In this document: positions 48,488-61,304 of the stretch, one piece after another
Numbering within the stretch: position 1 is the stretch's first letter
Layout of the letters: each line of letters opens with the position of its first letter
Assembly (NCBI GenBank): GCA_948470475.1
Contig: OX419343.1
Span: forward strand, 8,922,068 to 8,986,067
Direction: 5' to 3'
DNA: 64,000 bases
DNA from: Galaxea fascicularis
Lineage: Eukaryota; Cnidaria; Anthozoa; Scleractinia; Euphylliidae
Translations under genes and position numbers: made by a program
Notes under the pieces: generated by a model
The model's database searches: none
The model's input: only the letters and a program-made list of their open reading frames with translations
Told to the model about the DNA's origin: nothing

Positions 48488-48772
48488 AACGCAAGGAGTT
48501 TAACATCGCTCAACTTTTAGCAATCACGTGAGTCGTTCAAAGGCGTCTGCTATTCGTACTACTGTACAAAGCTAAAATTTACGGCCGACTCACAATATGC
48601 TGTAATACTCATGCCCTTTTAATAACACTCTACGCCATGTTCTCTCACTTGACAGCCTTATCGCTGTTGAATGAGGTACTCAAGGTAAGGTAACTTGAGT
48701 GACTTAGCGAACTCGTTTCAGAAAGACAACAATTGCCACATCGCGCTCAGCTGTCTCAGATGACCTTTCGTC

Positions 48773-51700
48773 TTAAAGTTTAGTATTAAATACGTTCGGG
48801 TTCTTTTCCACGGGTTGTTCAAGAAACCGCATCAACTTTTTCTCCCAAGAGTTTCCGGTGTCGGAGTGGTAATCGACAAACGTACTTTCCCTCAATGCTT
48901 TGGGCAGTTTTTTCTTCCTTATCCCGTCTATTGTAACCACCAGCAGCGAACAATCACGGCCTGTATTACTTCGGTACAACGCCATTTCCAGCTCGCCCCT
49001 GCAGAACTTGCTGTCCATGTAGTTCTTGGACATCACTGCCAAAACTTTCCTGCTGGAATACACACTTTCCGCCATGTTGTCAACCAGGGTCCGTCCCAAC
49101 TCAAAGTCGCGGCTATGAATGCAGTACTGGAGCTGCTGCCTCTCCAGGAGAGGGGTGAGTTTGCTTGTCACCCACTGACGATCTTTGCTACTGAAAGTCA
49201 CAAACACGTCGTATTTGAATTCCCCATCGTTTGTTAAACCTGAAAACGGAATGTGTGAAGTACCTTGGTTAATCGATTATTACCTTTTGCTTTTTACAGT
49301 TCAGTGACTTTTTCGTCTATGAATTGTGTCTTGGTCAAGTTGAAATCAACTAAAATTTAAAAGAATAATTGAGCCGCAATAAATTTCAAATTTCATCTAA
49401 GACACAAGGGAGGAACTTCCATTTCTGTCTTGGGTGTGCTTAAAACATTTATAAATAGTTTCCTTAAGCTAAACAGCCGTTTTGAAGAAACTTCGGCCAC
49501 GATTCTTCCTTTCCCATCTATAATCAGGTCTCCATCTACCACAAGTTCCAGACAGCATCCCCATACCTCAATAGATTTGCATATTTGACCAGTAAATGTC
49601 GGAGTACCTTGTTGGTTTTGATCGTATCGTCTTCGTTGAACCCTTCGAAGAAACACAACAGCGATCAGAAAAAGAAGTAATCCTCCCGCAAGAAGAGGGA
49701 AGAGAATTATCAACAGTGACGAGTTTTTAGAGGCTCCACCAGCGGAAAATTCTGCAGATAAAGAACATAAATTTATGAGGATGTATGAATAAAAAAAACA
49801 ATTATAATGTTTATCTCACCCAAATGTATTTGAACAATGCGCGATGCTTCCGTTGAGGGCGTATTGGGAAATGGTTGCCCATGCGTGCATACGTCCAGCT
49901 GGAGATGCCAAGCTTGGAGGGCTTCCCTAAATCGTTGTTCTTAAATAAGCGCTTACGCTCGAACAAGAGTCTTCCCCAAAATAAGCGATTAACCTTTGGC
50001 AAATTAGCCAATAAATGCCCCTTATTCTACCCCTCACTTTTTGCGACAGCAAGGATATCACGAGAGAAGCCCTTTATCTATCTCCAGTTTATTATATTTC
50101 GAAGTTTTCAAGCGCGTCAGCTACATGGCACAAGCAAAGTAAGTCAAAGTATCATTTTTGTACTTATTCCGTGACAAAATGAAGTGAAGGGGAACAGTTC
50201 TCTATCTCATAACCACATCAACAAGTTCAACGAGTTCAACAGTATTTCCCTTTTTAATATTTCGTACAGTTGGTGCGATATCTGTAAAGATTTCACTGAC
50301 TAAACAAATGCAGATGTAGATAAAGACAAGCCGGAATACATACCTACTTCTGTTTCCACCTGCATTAGGACAATCCTGTCTGAAGAAATTCCAAGGGAAC
50401 TCTTAACAACACAGCTGTAGTTGCCAAAATCAGAAATTGAAATATTTCTGATCCACAACGACATCTGCTGAGCTGCCCGCCTGGTCTCCGTGCCGTTTAT
50501 CTGATCTGTAATTGTTGTGTAGCGTGAATCGGTGCTGTTCAAGTTGTCTCCTTGGAAAAGCCAAAAGGCCTCGACTTTAAGGAATACTGAGTGAGATGTA
50601 AAGCATTTCAGGTGGGCATGCCTGTTAATTGCTGCCTTAACAGTTTTCCAGTTGGTTGAGATGTTCTGTAGATTTTCTTGAAATATCAAACATTTTGGCG
50701 GTTAGTAGGTAGTTGTTTTTATTTGTTACCTAGTAGTTACGCCAATCAGAACACTTTTGTATTTCACTTGGATAGAAATTTGAAAGCCATGACATAAACT
50801 GTTTACTCTCTCCTCAACGTAATTATTTTCTACGTTACAACGTTAAGACCTTTTAAGAAATTGTTTATTTGTACGAACGATTCAAAAACTAGACAAATTA
50901 CTCGAGGCTAAGTAATGCTGGATAACAATGTCCCTATCAGGGCAAAAATGTTTGGATTTTCACGCTGGCTTGGCTGGCCAACGCGCCCAGACAGACATCA
51001 TCGCACTCGTGTAAATGTGCCTGGTTGATTGGGGGAAGCAGGATTGGGTATTTTTTGGAAAGCGCTTCTGTTCTTAATTTACCTGTTTTTTCAAGGCCCG
51101 TACAGACGCTGCCAATTATGTTGGGCCCAACATATTGTGTACGTGAACAAAATGTTTAGTGTTGCTGGAAGATGTTGGTATTTGAAACAACAAGTTCTGA
51201 CAATTGCCAACGACAGGGTTGTGCCTAAATCATGCCCTCCAGAAGGAAAGCCAAAGTTGGAGCAATGATAGAGCAATGTTAGGGCAATGGGGAGCAATGT
51301 TGGAGCAATGTAAAGCTGTCGTTTTGGAGGGTATCAACCCAACGACGGCCAACACGGTGTTCAAACTCATGCAACAAGATATACAGTATACTGTATGTAT
51401 CCTATATATACAGCGTACCTTTTTCATCAACAATCAAAGTGATGTTATTTCTTCCTTGATTTGTATCATCAAGCACGTTGCATTCATAAAGCCCAGCATC
51501 TTGTACGGAGACGTTGCGAATGTGTAGCTCTGTATTGAGATAATCTCCGACTTTCACAGCTTCGACTTGGTGTTTAGAGAGTGTAGTGCCATTGAAAGAC
51601 CACCAGTGCTCAAAAAACGCCCAGTAAAATTTAGGAGCTTCACAAGTCAGCGTCACATTAGAACCTTTGCTTGTAACAACGTAATGCGATTTTACGAAAA

Positions 51701-54657
51701 CGTACTTGGGCTGCTCTATGGAGAAAATAACTTGAATAAAAATGTTTAATTTTTCGCGAAGCAATATGACTGGGTCCTCCCCCTGTGCGGTCCCTGCTGC
51801 AACCGAGTGTACAGGAGCCATGCAGCTCCAATTGCGCTACACAGAGCCCCTCAGCCCTTCCTCTTAAAATGTTTGCAAAATGTTCTCGCGGCAAGTCTCG
51901 ACAGATATGCCAACATTGATTGCATATGTTATTACCATAGCAACCACATTTTTAAATATCGATTGTTCAGTCCTGGTCGAACGTTTAAGAATTTATAATG
52001 CAAGAAGTATAGTTGATCTCGCAGGGTTCCGACTTAATTTAAATGAATGAAAGAAGTAAAAAAATAACTGAGGCATATGAGAGCAAACACACACTCATAC
52101 ATACCAGAATAAGAAGAAACGGACAAAAAATTGGAGGTAGAAAAGGAAACGAAAGAATAAAACTTACTTATAACTCTAACATAAACACTTTCCTCTGCTT
52201 TCCCAAACTCATTGCTTGCTTCGCAGTCGTACTGATCCTCAAGATCTTCATTGGCAGATCGTATCTCCAAAGTTACTTGACTTAGTGTCGGATGAGGCTT
52301 GATCCCATAATCCATATTATCTTGGAGATAATCACCTTGGTTCTTCCATCTGATGGTTGGCCTGGGCCAGCCTGCGGCGGCACATGGAATCAATGTATCC
52401 TCACCATCTAAGACCATAACTTCTTTGGATAAATTTGTAATAACTGGTACACCTGTAAAAAAAAGAAAGAAGAAAAAAAGGAAAGAAGAAGAAGAAGAAG
52501 AAAAAAAGCGAAGTGGTAGTTAAGAGATCAGAGAAAGCTTGTGCTTTCTGCATTTCTTCTTTTCTCTCAACTGCAACTGCATAGCGGTTTTCAGTTGAGT
52601 GTCGAAAAACCAAAATCAAGGTAGACACTCTGACCAATCATTTTGATGCAAACAACGCAGTGCACCAATCAGAATTGGAAACAAAACTCCTTGGTTTTGC
52701 TAACCAATCGCATGGCAAAGTAGTACAAAACCAAAGGAGAGGTTCCACAGTCAATTGAAATCAGGACCGTCATACTTGGTTTGAACAAAAGTAAAGCTAA
52801 GCAGGCGCTAAATTAATACGAATTCATTTTCGGTTTTTGCTCAGTTTGAGCATTCTAAGCTATTCTACTCAAGATTTCTGCAGAAAATTATTATTTCTTT
52901 GAAATAAACGCTTATAAATGCTTCTGGAAATCTTTTCTATGTTCTATGGATTTTCTATGTTAATACTGTGTGGACAAAACATGATTTTTGGTCGGCAATT
53001 AAGAGCGCTCTACTGTCTGGTCGTGAATAGGGACTTACAGATTTGAGTACGAGTACGACTTTTCAAATCTTGTTCGCGTGCTTTAGATGATCAGTTGTGA
53101 CATCAATCTTGTTTCTACGATCCCCCGATCTGCTGGTAAGTAACAAGGAAGAGTGAGGGTTCAGGGGAGGTGACTGGTTTGAAATTAGAAATTCGTACTC
53201 GTACTTAAATCTGAAAATCCCTAATGCCTCAAGTACTATTCCCATTTGGAAACACAAAAAATGAGAGTTTTCATAATCATTTCATTGTCGGATAGAGCAT
53301 AAAAGTATATTGCTCTAGTGACACTGGTATTTCAGTGGTCATCGTCAACCTTTGAGCAACGATAGGCAATTGGAGATCGATAACATGAAGTGTAGTCTGT
53401 GGTTGCATAATATTCGAGTTCTGGGAAAAATATCATTCTACCATTGCAGCAGGCCACGATGCAGTTGGCAAGGGTATGTTTGACAAATAGCTAGCACAAT
53501 TTACTGCAAAAATACTTCGAACGTAACCAGTGATCAAAGAAAGAAGATGTTAAACGTTTTGATAGTTTGTGCGTCTTTCGAAGAAGCCATGGAGAAGAGT
53601 TTCCCCTATTTGCTAAAATCAAAAGATTCGTAATGCAGGGCAGTGGAAACGTGGACGGGGCTGAGGTAAGCTTGTTTACCAAATTGAAGATGGTTTGTTC
53701 TACATTTGGAGCAATTTTGACAAAAATAACAATGTGCCTTCACTATTAAACATGTATTTAACAAGCTCCGGTCCAAGTTCTCTGTGCTTGAGTATGGTAT
53801 TTGCGGCCGCTTGTCGATTCCCACACTATTGCAACGACTGCTTCAGATAAGCTTTTCGAGCGACCGCTTGGATGCGTCAACGCTTTGCTTTGGTGGAGTT
53901 TTACAAGCAACGACCTGACTGCCTATTGAACATTGTACGAGTTTGTGTGTTACCAGATTTCTAATTTTGCGGCTTTGACATTGCGTGCAGTTCGCGTGGA
54001 CCTTTTTTAGCAATCTATTAAAGCTGTCAATCAGCGCGCATCAGGTCAACGGTGAAAAATCGGTGGGCGTTTTTCGGAATCGTGGGGTCTGCTGGCAAGC
54101 GTTGCCTTCTGCTCTCCCCATTCCCATCCGGCTCCTCCTACTTTTTGCTCTCGCCCAATTTTCTCGCAGAATGCAGGAGCCTGAGAATGAACGGGTTCGA
54201 ATGGAAACGCTTGCGCCGCAGGCTAAGGTAGAAATGGCTTAGCATGTGAAAAAAGAAAATGAATCATACTTTTAAAGGTTTTTCGCCGTATTTAAAAAGA
54301 AAATTTTGAATCATATCATGATCACTACAGTATGTTGCCCAGTATCTTGACGATACCAGTGTCCGGACAGTCAAAAAAGAAAATTCAATTTTTGCGACGC
54401 GCTTATTAATTTCTGGCAAATGAAGTATTGCGAAACTCAAACATTCCAGCTTTGGAATGCACTTTTTGACGGGCTTTTAGGTTCCGAAACACTTGCAGAA
54501 GGCGCCGTTCTGTGCGGGTGAGTGAAAATTGCAAGGCTAATATATACTGCGATGCGTGTGCTTTTTTGTCTGTGGCTAAGAAGCAAGTGCTTGATTATTA
54601 AAAAGCTAATCTGAAGACTATCTTGAGTATTTTTAACCAAGATGCGAAACACATTTG

Positions 54658-54703
<46 letters not shown>

Positions 54704-57324
54704 TAATAATACAGTTAGAACATGTGATAATACAGTTACCATTAACATGAAGAAAGTAAACGTCGGTGTCAATGTCTTGTCCTTGTCGAACTGTGCATGT
54801 GTATCTTCCAGCATCAGCCTTGGATATATTCATCAGCAATAGCAGCGACATATCCTTCCGCTGCGATGACGTAACATTTTCCTGAAGGCTGATTGGCTGA
54901 TTGTATTTGAACCATTGTATGGCGTTAGCAAAGCCGCCATCTTGCACCAAGCAAGTCAGGGTGACATTCACCCTTGGGTTTAAACTGATGTTCATGGGAT
55001 GTGCGTGAATCCTTGCCGAGATGGCATCTGTTAGAGAAAAACCTGAGAAAACAACGTAAGTCTCTTTGAGAAATATGCGGCGAAATATGGCTACCTAGCA
55101 TGACCAGCGAGGAAATGCTACAGAAGAGATTTTGTGTGCTTAATCATTTGAGGTAAAGCATTCAATCAGGTGACTCTCTGCTAGCATTCTGCAAATATAG
55201 AAGGCCACAAAACGACCGAGTAATGAGAGAACCACGCTTCGAGGCATTTGTGCAAATGTTCTCATTGGCTGCCTATGAGCTTTCGTGGTATTGCAAGAAC
55301 ACGATATAACACCAAAGTACCGATGTAAATTTAACTTTGTAGCCTTTCAGGCTTTCAGCAGATGTCATGAAAAATTGATTGAAAAATACTTGGTTTATTT
55401 TAAAAAAATTGCTGAAGCTATGACGTTTTTAGGAGCAATCTTGACGCAGGGCGCTCATGAACTACTTCACAAATCCTCGTTTTATCTTGAAAGAAAATCA
55501 TTTAAACGCCCCCTGTGATTGATGTTACCGATGCTATGGATAATTTTACTTACAATGACGTGACTGCGCGCTCCTTAAAGAATGACAAATTATCATAACG
55601 TCTGTTCTTTTCAAGTTGTGGATGTTTATTACGTAATAAAGAGTTAGTAGACTTGGCATACGCAGGAGTTTTAGTCACATTTCGTTTCAGCGGTTTCGGT
55701 AAAAGAATAGAACACTTTCTAGTCAAATCTAAGTCAAAACAAAGTTGGTAGAAAACATGCAAGGACGTTATTTTTCACTGCTAAGTCAAAATTGTGAAAT
55801 TAGTTATCATACAAAACATCTGATACACGATTTCAAGGATTTAAAAATTTCTCGAATGAATACACCAATTTTTTCAAGGTCCTTGAGAAATGTTTAGAAA
55901 ATCTAACCTTATTTGGAGCCAAGAATGACGTCATAGGCTATTGGCAGTGACAGCTGCAATGAATGTTATGGATCAGTACTTTTTTTTCTTATCTTTCGAG
56001 TCGTAACTTCGAATTGTATAAATTATACTGATTCATTTTCCATGGAAAATCTCAACAACGTAAACTCAGATAAAAGACTTCGTCATTGTGAAACAATTTC
56101 CTGCACTGGTTTGAGTTCAAATTTGAAAACTCGGCTGGATTATGGCCTTCCATAAATTGTTCAATTGAATATCGTTCTACTTTATGTTACATTTGTGTGC
56201 AGTTGTGTTTGGTAGGAAACTTTATTTTTGTACAGTATATCGGTTTTGTGAGTTTTCGGTCACGTTTTCCCTTCCTATTCATGGTGCATCACGAATATAT
56301 CGCTTGTCCAAAAAAAGCTAATAAATAAGTCGATCCGACGTAAACGGCCACTTTGCAGTGTGTTTTGATTGGTTGACTATTTATTATCAGTTTATTTTGA
56401 GTTACAAGAAACATGATTGGTGAGAAAAGTGCCAAAGAGCTCAGTAGCGCCACTCGATTCATTAAAGAAAGCCCAAAGGCGAAATATGGTTACCCCACGT
56501 TCTTTGCTATGTTTCAGAAGTACAACGAATTGTGTCATAAGACTGAAATTTCTACTTCACCTCGTTTGTATTAGTAAGAAGGCTTGCGCTCTAAGGAGCA
56601 ACTTAACACATTCTGTTGTGTGCAAATAACTTTGCTGTTTAGTTTTGCCGTGCATATTATAACTACATTTAGTTTGGAAATTCAAAAGTCTTAGTTAAAA
56701 ACTGAAAGCCAATTAGAAAATCGCCTATAATTAAAAACTCAGGTTATGACAATATACATATCCGTCGGACAAAGATCAATTGCAGCTTTGGTGAAAAGGA
56801 ACTAAATATAATAAAACTGACCAGATTTCAGTTTTCAACAAAGTGAATTAGCAACAGTTCGTACTTCAGCCTTACCATCCTATTATGTTAAAAGTACGGC
56901 ATAAATTGCTTACACTTCAATGTACTTTGCCTCTACTAATTTTAAATAAACTTATGTGTGTACGAAAAGCTGGCGTGGAGTGATTTCTACTACTGAAGTC
57001 GTATTTTAAACAAAAAAAAAATGTTTTAGCCATCAGTAGCGGCATTATTTTCAACGTCTTGAAAACGTTTAACTTAAAAATTGTTTTAGTTTGCAACTCA
57101 TCTCTACACAGCGCTTGCGCTTTGAAAACAAGTCAAAACAGAGAACTCCAGTCGACATTGGAAAAAAAGAACGCAAAAAAAAAAAAGACTGAGAGAATTC
57201 AGAACAAATTAGTTCTGGTTTCAACAAATAAAAGATCAAAATGATTTGACATGTGATCTCACTCACCTTGCAGCAGAACTACTCCTGTAAGGACCAAACT
57301 CCAAAGACGAGTGTGTTTAACCAT
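48773..57324 (-). CDS. Ig-TIR receptor: signal peptide, four Ig domains, TM, cytoplasmic TIR (IL-1R/TLR-like)
   Basis: Seven minus-strand coding exons: 57324-57267, 55027-54740, 52452-52168, 51715-51419, 50676-50344, 49751-49608, 49239-48773; 1872 nt, 623 residues. Exon 1 encodes a signal peptide (MVKHTRLWSLVLTGVVLLQ). Exons 2-5 are one Ig domain each, with paired cysteines such as LTCLVQ...GRYTCTV, IPCAAA...QYDCEAS, LTCEAP...LYECNV and LKCFTS...NYSCVV, plus several N-glycosylation sites. Exon 6 has the membrane helix (LLIILFPLLAGGLLLFLIAVVFL) and a basic stop-transfer. Exon 7 is a TIR domain (about 475-615): box 1 YDVFVTFSSKD, box 2 SRDFELG, then SRKVLAVMSKNYMDSKFC. All introns are phase 1. 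It is probably a surface receptor signalling by TIR-TIR contacts, as known for animal IL-1R/TLR proteins. Four Ig domains exceed the usual three of IL-1R. The ligand is unknown. Confidence 0.9.
49393..49607 (-). other. Open intron after the TM exon: possible TIR-less receptor form
   Basis: If the donor at 49607 is not used, the frame stays open for 71 more codons (starting GTPTFTGQICKSIEVWG) and stops at TGA 49393. That would replace the TIR domain with an unrelated tail. The run is longer than expected by chance for AT-rich intron DNA, but I recognise no domain in it. Confidence 0.3.
52588..52760. mobile_element. MITE with TTTCARTTGASTGT ends
   Basis: Left TTTTCAGTTGAGTGTCGAAA and right (inverted TTTCAATTGACTGTGGAACC) ends; the interior is rich in 'accaatca' and 'ttggttttg' blocks. 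I recognise the ends as a frequent coral MITE. It sits in the intron just upstream of the second Ig exon of the receptor gene. Confidence 0.65.
54657..54713. repeat. (AAT)n microsatellite
   Basis: About 17 ATA/AAT triplets with one C interruption, located some 30 nt inside the intron beyond the donor of the first Ig exon of the receptor gene. The Asn-run and Ile-run open frames over it are artefacts. Confidence 0.95.
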
Positions 57325-57365
57325 TGCTGCCGATGTGTGCTTGCAGTTTGTGAGCTGATTTGCAA
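57325..57365 (-). other. 5' UTR segment of the Ig-TIR receptor gene with upstream splice acceptor
   Basis: On the minus strand 'ctaaaatttcag|TTGCAAATCAG' gives a good acceptor 41 nt before the ATG, and the start context (AGCAATGG) is favourable. A non-coding first exon further upstream (higher coordinate) is therefore likely. Confidence 0.4.
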
Positions 57366-57368
57366 CTG

Positions 57369-60300
57369 AAATTTTAGAAGGGTTTTCTTTATAAGGCAGG
57401 ATTAAAACCACGCGATTGATATTAGAGCTTTAATGGCTGTACTACCTTCCCTTAATAAGACCCAACCATAAACAAATTTATGATAAAATGTTTCAATACG
57501 TTAGGGCACAACACACTGATTGAAGCGTTTCGAATGAATGTGTTCTTAATTACTTCACACACCTGTCCGACGTTAAAAAGCGATTTATCTCTACACCCCA
57601 AAAAACACATAAATCTGAATGTTAACTACGAATGCACAGATTAATAAAATACGTTTTTTTTATTTGCGCGCTCAATCCATGACATCCAAATTTGGAGAAA
57701 CAATCACACGAGTTTGAAATCGTTTTGATCATTCTAAAGGATCTGGGGGAGGTTTAAGAGATGCGATTGTAAAGAGTTTTTAGCAATCTTCAAAGTGATT
57801 CACCGCATGATGGGAAGCGGTTGAAATTCACGGGTTGACATTCTCCATTTTTCGATGATTCCCTTTTCGCCGCTGCAGGGGTTAAAAAGTTGTATTGTAT
57901 CCTACGCAGGGATCTTGACAGAGTTTCCAGCGGGGTTGGGCATCTTTTGGTTTTTTTCATTGTAGCCTTATTTGGAATCCATAGTTTGTGTGGAATCGAA
58001 GCGGACATTGTCCACGCGAAACCAATTAACGAACACCGATCCGAGAATACACTTTGAGAATAATGTATCGTAAACATAAACAAACACGTGATATTTCCTC
58101 TAAATTATTTTCATATTTATCATGTGCTACGAACTTTGTTTTGAATTATGACGGACGTGCTCCACGCGAAATGACAATCAGCCGTCACCAAACAGTGCCA
58201 TTGTTCCACGATTCTCAGAGTCACTTTAAATATAAACAAAAGCGGGTTATTTCCTTCACTTCTTCGTAAACCAACACGAGGGAGGTCAAAGCTACCGCCA
58301 TTTCACAAACGTGACCTAATTGCCTTCATTGCCGCCTACGTGAAAGCGAGGGTGTTATGGCGCAAATTGACTTTTTTTTTGAAGTCTCGATTTTGTCCTC
58401 AACCTTGGTTTCTCCCTCGTCTCCGGTTTTAGGGTTTTCAGCACGAAATGTATCCTCTTGATGTATGAAAGTGTTGAGTATACTCGAGTGGAATCCTTCC
58501 TGATCATGAGAAGCAAGGATGAAAAAGTAGCAATTTGATAAATCTCCACTTGAGAAAATTCGTAACAAAAAACAAGCAATGCCACAAGAATTCAGTGCTC
58601 GCAAGTTAAGACTTTTTCTGCCGACTCAGATGAAAAAAATTCAAGTACAAAAGATCTACAAAGAAACTACTCCTCGCTAACACTTTAAGACAGAAAATGG
58701 ATGTGTTTCCCTGAGGATCTCACATGCAAGTTCCATAATCAAGAGTCACATGCCAGTTGAACATTTTGAATACCAGGACAAATATAAGGCTGTTAATTTC
58801 AATGACATATCATTTATAGCTTTGCAACGATCGTCTCCAAGCCAGGCGTTTTCTGATAACAACTGAGCGAAATTCCAAACACGATCCTAGCCATTTTTTA
58901 AAACTGAGATCTAAATCTTAGACTGGTTGTCAGTTGTAACTTCGACGGAAGAAAGTCCACGCATAGGGTACTATTTAACACCCGCTTTAAAAACCTGGCG
59001 GCACAATAAATCCCCTTTCTCTGAATTCATTTGAAGATCACGGAATGTATCGTGGCACTATAATTTACTTGCATTTTAAATTTCATGGTTGTATACCGTC
59101 CGCACTCGGAAATTGCTACATTCATAAAGTCAAGCTGCAGTTACTCTCTAACAAATTCATTTTGCCTTGCACTGTACCTGGTCGTGAGCTGAGTTAAGTG
59201 TTGCAATTAGGCCAAGAGCCCTCACTGTTATATTTGAAGAGTCAAGCTAGGACGTCTTTAACAGCCAAAGTGTACTGTGAATAAAATCATTTTCAAGTGA
59301 AAGCTATCGAACTCCACTTTTACCTCGTGCTGTTTTCGTTTTAATGTTTGCAGGAAGAAACTTTGGGTTGTTCTAAATTTTAATCTAGTTTTGAAGAAAA
59401 AAATTGATTTGCGCAGCATTAAAAAAAGTAAAAATAAATTGCCTGCAAACTTTCATTTTTCAGTGCTATCGACAAAGAGGCATTTTTTATTGCAGACTTT
59501 AAGGTGTTGTTTGTTTGTCTAAAATTAAGGTGATTTCTTTTCTTTGACCGGCCTTTCCTGCCCTCTTTTCCTCTCATTCATCAAGAGATATCTTCACGAA
59601 ATGTGACAGCTTCAGCCATTGTTTTTCTCACGTGGCTCGTGGAATCGTCACGCACAGTGATTAGTCGGCAATCTTCGGCGGAAGTCGTTGGAACGCCCCC
59701 CGGGTGGGCGTGACTAGCACCTACCAAAACTTATAAAATAGGGAATGTTAGAATTTATTAGTGGTAAAAAAGGCAAAGGATGTCGTATGCCCTTTGCTGT
59801 ACTCGTCTACACAAAGATAACTCGGCTACAGTCCACAAAAGCAAACTCTTAATTTGTTTGTGACGGGCTGCTCTTTCTGGAAGATCGAAATGAGGTAACT
59901 GAATTGTGATTGAAAGTAGCTGCTTTCAGTACGAAAATTCATTGAGATGCTACAGAGACGTTTTAACGCAAAATAAAAAGAACAGAATGGAGTACACGCA
60001 AGTAACGCCTGTAGAGAGGCCTACTTTTGGAAACCTTCTGTGGAAAAAAATTACGAAAGTCTACTCGTAGATATAAACGTTTTACACGCATTTAAATGAG
60101 AAGTAGTGACCTACATTTTTGCCTAGCTTTTCAGTCTGCTGGTTGCGTGTTGGTTTAGACGAAATGCCGCTGGAGGAGCGAAGAGTCCAGAGCTCATAGC
60201 TGAGCGAAGAAACTTTTTAAAGAGTTTCTGTTTATATGGAAGGTATCTCAGAAGAATCTTAATTTAAAAATATGAATTTGATTAATATTTCGAAAGGATC

Positions 60301-61304
60301 TTTTCATTCCGTGCTTTCAATGTGATTTAATTCTACTGACTTTATGTCACTTACCCTGAGACTATCATGATGGTATCAGGAATATGGGACTGTCGTTTCT
60401 TTAAATTCTCAGGTAAAACGGCAAAAAGACCACAAAGAGTCAAGAGACCTTAAATTGTGAGGACATTCTACGGAGAGTTTAGTTTCTTTCGAAGTATATC
60501 CTTTTTAGTGGGCTTAAGAGAGAAGATCTGCAGAAAACTCGTTTTAATTCATGCTATCATGACACCGTGCACGCGCCGCAATAGCACGACTGAAGGGTAG
60601 TATTAAAAATCACAAAATTTAGAACTTTACCTTTCGTTGCGGTTTGGCTGCAGGATCTCGTAGTTTGCTGATTATTTATCCCTCTCAAACAAGCATGTCA
60701 GCCGTAATTTGTCTGTTGGACTTCGAGAACACACTTTTTTCAATTCTTCCAGATGAAAGTTGAAAGAAAACCACTGCGTGTGTGATATAAGTGACCGGCG
60801 TGACGGAGCTTGGGCCGCTCAACGAGCTTCACTTTTGCCGACTCGATAACTCTTGTAAATCTTCCCAAAAACCGCTCTATTTATATGTGTCAGAACAGAC
60901 GCCAAGACATAAAAAATTATGAATTACTGTGCATGAAACAAGTTCCTTTTATGAGTCACTGTTTAGTTCCTTGGAAAGATGAGTTCCCGTTTGTGATATG
61001 TTCATGTTCCTTCGAACTTCTAAGTTTTCCGGTGAGGCTCGGTTGTTACTCACTTATTCTGTCAGTTTCTTATTCCGCAGGAATTTTGTGCAAGTAATAT
61101 AGTCCGCCCCTCAGCGTAAGTAAAATTGCTGCTGCTGCTACTGTACTCTACCAATGGGTACGTTTTTCAAACGATCCATTAGAAACAGACTTTTACTAAA
61201 ATCCGAGCTGGCTTAGGTATCAGTGATACTATATAGAATGAAGTTTTTAGGAACGTTTTATTGTAGGATTCAATGTTCTTTTCATGGACATTGTGATTTG
61301 GAGA
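57369..61304. other. No recognisable gene; probable 5' intron and promoter side of the receptor gene
   Basis: No protein family is recognised on either strand; the longest frames are under 100 codons without any domain. A minus-strand non-coding exon of the receptor gene may lie here. One candidate donor (AACGAAAG|gtaaag, near 60640) has the right form but no other support. Confidence 0.4.

Noticed and set aside
48815..49237. 140-codon plus-strand ORF
   Set aside because: It is the antisense shadow of the TIR exon and has no domain of its own.
54633..54842. Poly-Asn and poly-Ile frames
   Set aside because: Translations of the AAT microsatellite on either strand.
58326..58604. 92-codon minus-strand frame upstream of the receptor gene
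   Set aside because: No domain, no splice context and an overlapping alternative frame of equal length; looks random.
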